From: JBFXJF01 sp050175155
GTDB lineage: Bacteria > Bacillota > Bacilli > Tepidibacillales > Tepidibacillaceae
Length of the DNA stretch: 34,494 nt
Assembly: GCA_050175155.1 (NCBI GenBank)
Contig: JBFXJF010000024.1
Span: forward strand, 1-34,494
Reading direction: 5' to 3'
A program made the position numbers and the translations under genes. Shown here piece after piece: positions 31,509 through 34,494 of the stretch (positions are counted from its first letter, which is position 1; each line of letters begins with the position of its first letter). The notes below the pieces were generated by a model. That model saw only the letters and a program-made list of their open reading frames with translations, had not been told where the DNA came from and made no database searches.

Positions 31509-32300
31509 TTAATGTTCCATATCTTCTTCCGATGCTTTAATAACATCATAGGAAATACATCCATCTTTAGGACATGGCAGACTTTTGCTTCCATAGCAGC
31601 AAAACTTGCAATATGCATTATGATTATATTCTATCATACATTCGTTATCACATTCGTCATAACAATTGCTAGAAACACTATCTATTATTGACCAATATGC
31701 TGATGCAGCTATTTCAGCTGATAATTCAGGAGCTATTTCGTTACATAATTCACTTTCTAAAAAATTAGCAAAACTATTTATAAGTTCAATATAAAAAAAG
31801 TTTAGATGTATTTCCTTTTGTAATGCAGGAGGAAGTTCCCCAACATTAACTCCTTTATCTCTTAAAGATTTGAAACTCGCACTTTTTTGCGGTATTTTTA
31901 TACAACCATATTCGCAATTTAAACATCCATTATAAAATCCTTTAGCATAATTATATAATTTCTTAAGTAAGTCTTTAGATGCAACATCGTTTGTGCTATT
32001 GAATATATGCAGAATACTGCCTGTCATATTTAACATTTCTAGTAACAACATATCAAAATTAATTAATGGATATCCTGAGATCTCAATATATTCATTAACA
32101 GAAAAATACTCATCCGATATAAGCATAGGCTGTTCAAGTAAATATTTTATGTGCTTTTTCTCCTCATCCTTTTTCATGCAGCAGTTTTTATATTTTTTGC
32201 CACTGCCACAGTAGCATGGATCATTCCTGCCTAATTTAGTTGCCAAGTTTACTATTTTAGACTTTTTTTCTTTATTAATTATAAAATTATTGTTATTCAT
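31509..32300 (-). CDS. SEC-C motif protein
   Basis: A 263-aa protein with an N-terminal SEC-C zinc motif, GRNDPCYCGSGKKYKNCC (about residues 24-41; Cys29, 31, 40, 41). It has a helical middle and a second Cys cluster near the C-terminus (CYDECDNECM, CKFCCYG, CPKDGC) that probably binds another metal. The ATG at 32300 follows GAGGG. SEC-C motifs mediate protein or nucleic-acid contacts and appear in many accessory proteins. It is the third gene downstream of a Ser/Thr kinase and an unrecognised 401-aa protein (102-nt gap), and could belong to the same unit. Confidence 0.75.
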   Translation of the reverse strand: MNNNNFIINKEKKSKIVNLATKLGRNDPCYCGSGKKYKNCCMKKDEEKKHIKYLLEQPMLISDEYFSVNEYIEISGYPLINFDMLLLEMLNMTGSILHIFNSTNDVASKDLLKKLYNYAKGFYNGCLNCEYGCIKIPQKSASFKSLRDKGVNVGELPPALQKEIHLNFFYIELINSFANFLESELCNEIAPELSAEIAASAYWSIIDSVSSNCYDECDNECMIEYNHNAYCKFCCYGSKSLPCPKDGCISYDVIKASEEDMEH

Positions 32301-32402
32301 TATTACCCTCATAATTTCACTTATCAATCTTGTAAATATCTAGTAAATTCCTTGCATCCCCTCCTTAATATCTCGCCATCCTCTGTACTAGAATACAATA
32401 TT

Positions 32403-33608
32403 CTACAATAACTTCCAATCAAATTGCAATTGTGGACCTCGATTTTTCTTAAGTCTCTGTAGTGCAGAATTATTTACATCAACTATATCTCTGAAACTTC
32501 TTGTTTGTGCATAAACCCCATTCTTCTCAAGAAATTCAATCCTTCGCATAGCTGTTTCTAATAATACCTCGTTAGCATTTATTGTTTCAATAAAGGTCTT
32601 TTTTGATAAATCTCTAATTTGTATTCGTAGACAATTCAAATAATGTTTAAATGCCATAGTCTCATTAAATACTGTTGAAGAAGGCATAGCACCGGAAAAT
32701 AATATGTCGACATAATGATTATCCATTTCTATACTTGGTTTCATTTGATTCAATATTCCATTACTATATGCAGTATCTAAGAATCCAATTTTGTATTCCG
32801 AAAGTGCTGCTGGATAATAGTACCATGTGCTTTTTCTTTTAGTACTATCCTCATCTTCAAACTTATTTGTAAAATGTCTAACGTTTAAGTATGTCCCAGT
32901 TGCTAACGCATCAATTTTTGTTGCTGTAAGGCATAGTAATTGATGATTCGCATATCCCATAATCACCTTTTTTTCCTGCAATTTAAGTCCTGCACATATT
33001 TGCATCAAGTTAGATAACCATAATGGTCTATCAACAAGATATTGTCCTTCTGGAGGCTCTGCTATTATGTAATATCCATCTACATCCCATTCTTCAGTTA
33101 CAGAAATAATTTTCTCTATTTCATCCTCTCTTTGAACAAGAAAATTACTTGGAATAGCAATTGTTAATATATGTTCTCGATCCCTTACTATATTTTCAGT
33201 AGCAATGATTAGGCTTTCACATTGAGTCTTCCAACGACTAAACCAATCTTCATCATATTTTAGCATAGTTGCAGGAATAATAAATTGTATTGTGTTAGAG
33301 ATCTCGTTATATTTATATATAGACTCAATAAATCTATTTTCATGTTTTTGATTTGATTCAAGTTTTGTTGAAAATGAATTATCCCAATATTCATACTTAC
33401 TTAATACCTTGTGATTTGTCTTAGGAAAATAGCACTGTGGATCAAATAAAGTTTTTATATTTGCTTTCGTGAAATCTCTTTGCCACTTTTGCAATTGTTT
33501 TGCAGAAATATCCCTTGGACTTAAAATAACAGTTGTTCCGTTCCAATCATTGCTCAGGTCAATAGATAACTGTTTCATCCCATAAGCATATTGAAGATAC
33601 AACTCCAT
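32403..33608 (-). CDS. Uncharacterised 401-aa protein coupled to a kinase
   Basis: No family is recognised with confidence. Regular alternation of strands and helices (TTVILSPRDIS, TLFDPQCYFPK, TIQFIIPATML, HILTIAIPSNFL, DGYYIIAEPPE, KKVIMGYANHQLLCLTATKI, DALATGTYLNVRHF) suggests a TIM-barrel protein. The order of segments is reminiscent of tRNA-guanine-transglycosylase-like barrels, but that is a guess. The C-terminus is helical and basic. It starts 7 nt after the kinase stop with GGGGGAG as ribosome site, so the two are co-translated and probably work together, for example as kinase and substrate. Confidence 0.6.
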   Translation of the reverse strand: MELYLQYAYGMKQLSIDLSNDWNGTTVILSPRDISAKQLQKWQRDFTKANIKTLFDPQCYFPKTNHKVLSKYEYWDNSFSTKLESNQKHENRFIESIYKYNEISNTIQFIIPATMLKYDEDWFSRWKTQCESLIIATENIVRDREHILTIAIPSNFLVQREDEIEKIISVTEEWDVDGYYIIAEPPEGQYLVDRPLWLSNLMQICAGLKLQEKKVIMGYANHQLLCLTATKIDALATGTYLNVRHFTNKFEDEDSTKRKSTWYYYPAALSEYKIGFLDTAYSNGILNQMKPSIEMDNHYVDILFSGAMPSSTVFNETMAFKHYLNCLRIQIRDLSKKTFIETINANEVLLETAMRRIEFLEKNGVYAQTRSFRDIVDVNNSALQRLKKNRGPQLQFDWKLL

Positions 33609-33615
33609 AACGTTT

Positions 33616-34461
33616 TCACTCCCCCATTATTATATTTTTTACTATTTTGAACCAATTTAATGCCTTTTCTGCATTTCTTGGTCTTCTTGTAACATGTTTT
33701 TGCATAAATGTTTGAATTAGACTCATAAACTGCATATCAATATCACCTTCAATAATAATATTTTTAGGCATGATAGTTTTAGTCTTATACCACACTTCGT
33801 TTATATTTATTTCATCACCACGAATAAATGGATGTTCCCCTGTAACAGCCTCAAATAGAACAACACCTATAGAAAAAAGATCAGCCCTATTATCAATTTC
33901 CTTTTTACTATACTGAAACAATTCCGGCGCCCCATAACCAGGAGTATGTGGTCCTATATGAGCCTCTGTTAATGTAAGTGATTCCATATTAAGCACCCTT
34001 GCAATTCCAAAATCAATTAAATACCACTTTCCGCCTTTTTCTCTAATTATATTATCTGGTTTAATATCTCTATGTACCACACCTATTTTCTCTAATTGAT
34101 ATACTGTTTGCAATAGGCTCTCAGCTAACCCAATTGCATTGTATATAGACAGTTTGCCTTTTTTTAATATTTCACTAAGTGTGCTACCATCTATAAATTC
34201 CTCAAAAATATAAAATCCTTCTTCTCCATTATAGTTATATTCATGGATTTCAAGTATTTTAGGTACATTCTCTAAATTGTTATTTGTCACAATTGAAATT
34301 TCTCTTCTAACCCTTTCATCTTTACCCTCAACAACTTTTAATATTATATCTCCATAACTTATATGTCTTACAAGGAATACTTGCTTTTGACCACTCTTAT
34401 CAAATTTCTTAACTATTTCTATGCCGCCAATAACATCTTTTATACCTTCAACAGATAACAT
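33616..34461 (-). CDS. Hanks-type Ser/Thr protein kinase
   Basis: A 281-aa soluble kinase with all key elements: Lys42 in DIILKVVEG, HRDIKPDN (130-137) as the catalytic loop, YLIDFGIA with DFG at 150-152, an activation segment with several Thr/Ser (SLTLTEAHIG), GAPE (177-180), and DLFSIGVVLFEAVTGEHPF as helix F. It has no transmembrane or PASTA region, unlike housekeeping PrkC kinases, so it looks like an accessory kinase. The ATG 34461 follows GGGGAG. It heads an operon with a 401-aa unknown and a SEC-C protein. Anti-phage kinases exist (e.g. Stk2), making defence a fair inference. Confidence 0.85.
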   Translation of the reverse strand: MLSVEGIKDVIGGIEIVKKFDKSGQKQVFLVRHISYGDIILKVVEGKDERVRREISIVTNNNLENVPKILEIHEYNYNGEEGFYIFEEFIDGSTLSEILKKGKLSIYNAIGLAESLLQTVYQLEKIGVVHRDIKPDNIIREKGGKWYLIDFGIARVLNMESLTLTEAHIGPHTPGYGAPELFQYSKKEIDNRADLFSIGVVLFEAVTGEHPFIRGDEININEVWYKTKTIMPKNIIIEGDIDMQFMSLIQTFMQKHVTRRPRNAEKALNWFKIVKNIIMGE

Positions 34462-34494
34462 TATGTTCTCCCCTTTCAAAGTATAAAATTCTTC

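Overview
The window is AT-rich (roughly 30% G+C by eye), with strong AGGAGG-type ribosome sites, sigma-A-like promoters and a yifB(comM)-dprA pair. Together these point to a low-GC Gram-positive bacterium (Bacillota), most likely a member of the Clostridia. No rRNA, tRNA, CRISPR array or replication origin was seen. Almost everything except yifB-dprA and perhaps the Ldh-type dehydrogenase is accessory: a dense, partly decayed defence and toxin-antitoxin island, mostly on the minus strand.

Layout. 1-2.3 kb: a dehydrogenase, the 3' stub of a DegT-type sugar aminotransferase, and an AbrB/PIN toxin-antitoxin pair. 2.4-4.6 kb: copy A of a duplicated mosaic (XRE fragment, ImmA-like tail, fic 3' end, MNT, HEPN fragment). 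4.7-7.0 kb: AAA ATPase with a DUF4276 protein. 7.2-8.7 kb: a SLOG protein divergent from an XRE repressor, then another XRE fragment. 9.1-11.1 kb: an XRE, ImmA and PIN-like operon. 11.4-13.2 kb: DUF3850, ASCH and GNAT-fusion genes, framed by dprA on one side and a scar of a second dprA on the other. 13.4-16.9 kb: broken dprA, intact yifB, and a REP-associated tyrosine transposase (RAYT). 17.0-18.6 kb: a PIN remnant and an unusual zinc-ribbon / J-domain / HNH operon. 18.9-24.1 kb: a co-directional run of PLD-like (frameshifted), HNH, AbiH, DUF6602 (in-frame stop), a 44-aa ORF and DUF4062. 24.2-26.0 kb: copy B of the mosaic, with the only full-length fic. 26.2-28.2 kb: remnants (HATPase, DUF6119-like, a holin-like gene, a fic tail). 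28.2-31.3 kb: copy C, with an intact SLOG/XRE pair. 31.3-34.5 kb: a REP-bounded gene fragment, then a Ser/Thr kinase operon with an unrecognised 401-aa protein and a SEC-C protein.

Two themes tie the window together. First, short repeats with cores such as TGACAGGCAC, CTGTCACCG and CTGGCACCG sit next to or at many points where genes are broken, and a RAYT gene is encoded in the middle of the window; rearrangement through these repeats is a reasonable inference. Second, two different SLOG/XRE divergons share one regulatory design: each SLOG gene has a perfect TTGACA-N17-TATAAT promoter with operator-like palindromes at the -35 and at or just after the -10.

The best candidates for under-described systems are the zinc-ribbon / J-domain / HNH operon, the kinase / 401-aa / SEC-C operon, the XRE/ImmA/PIN-like operon, and the SLOG/XRE divergon. 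All functional assignments come from reading motifs by eye; no database search was possible.
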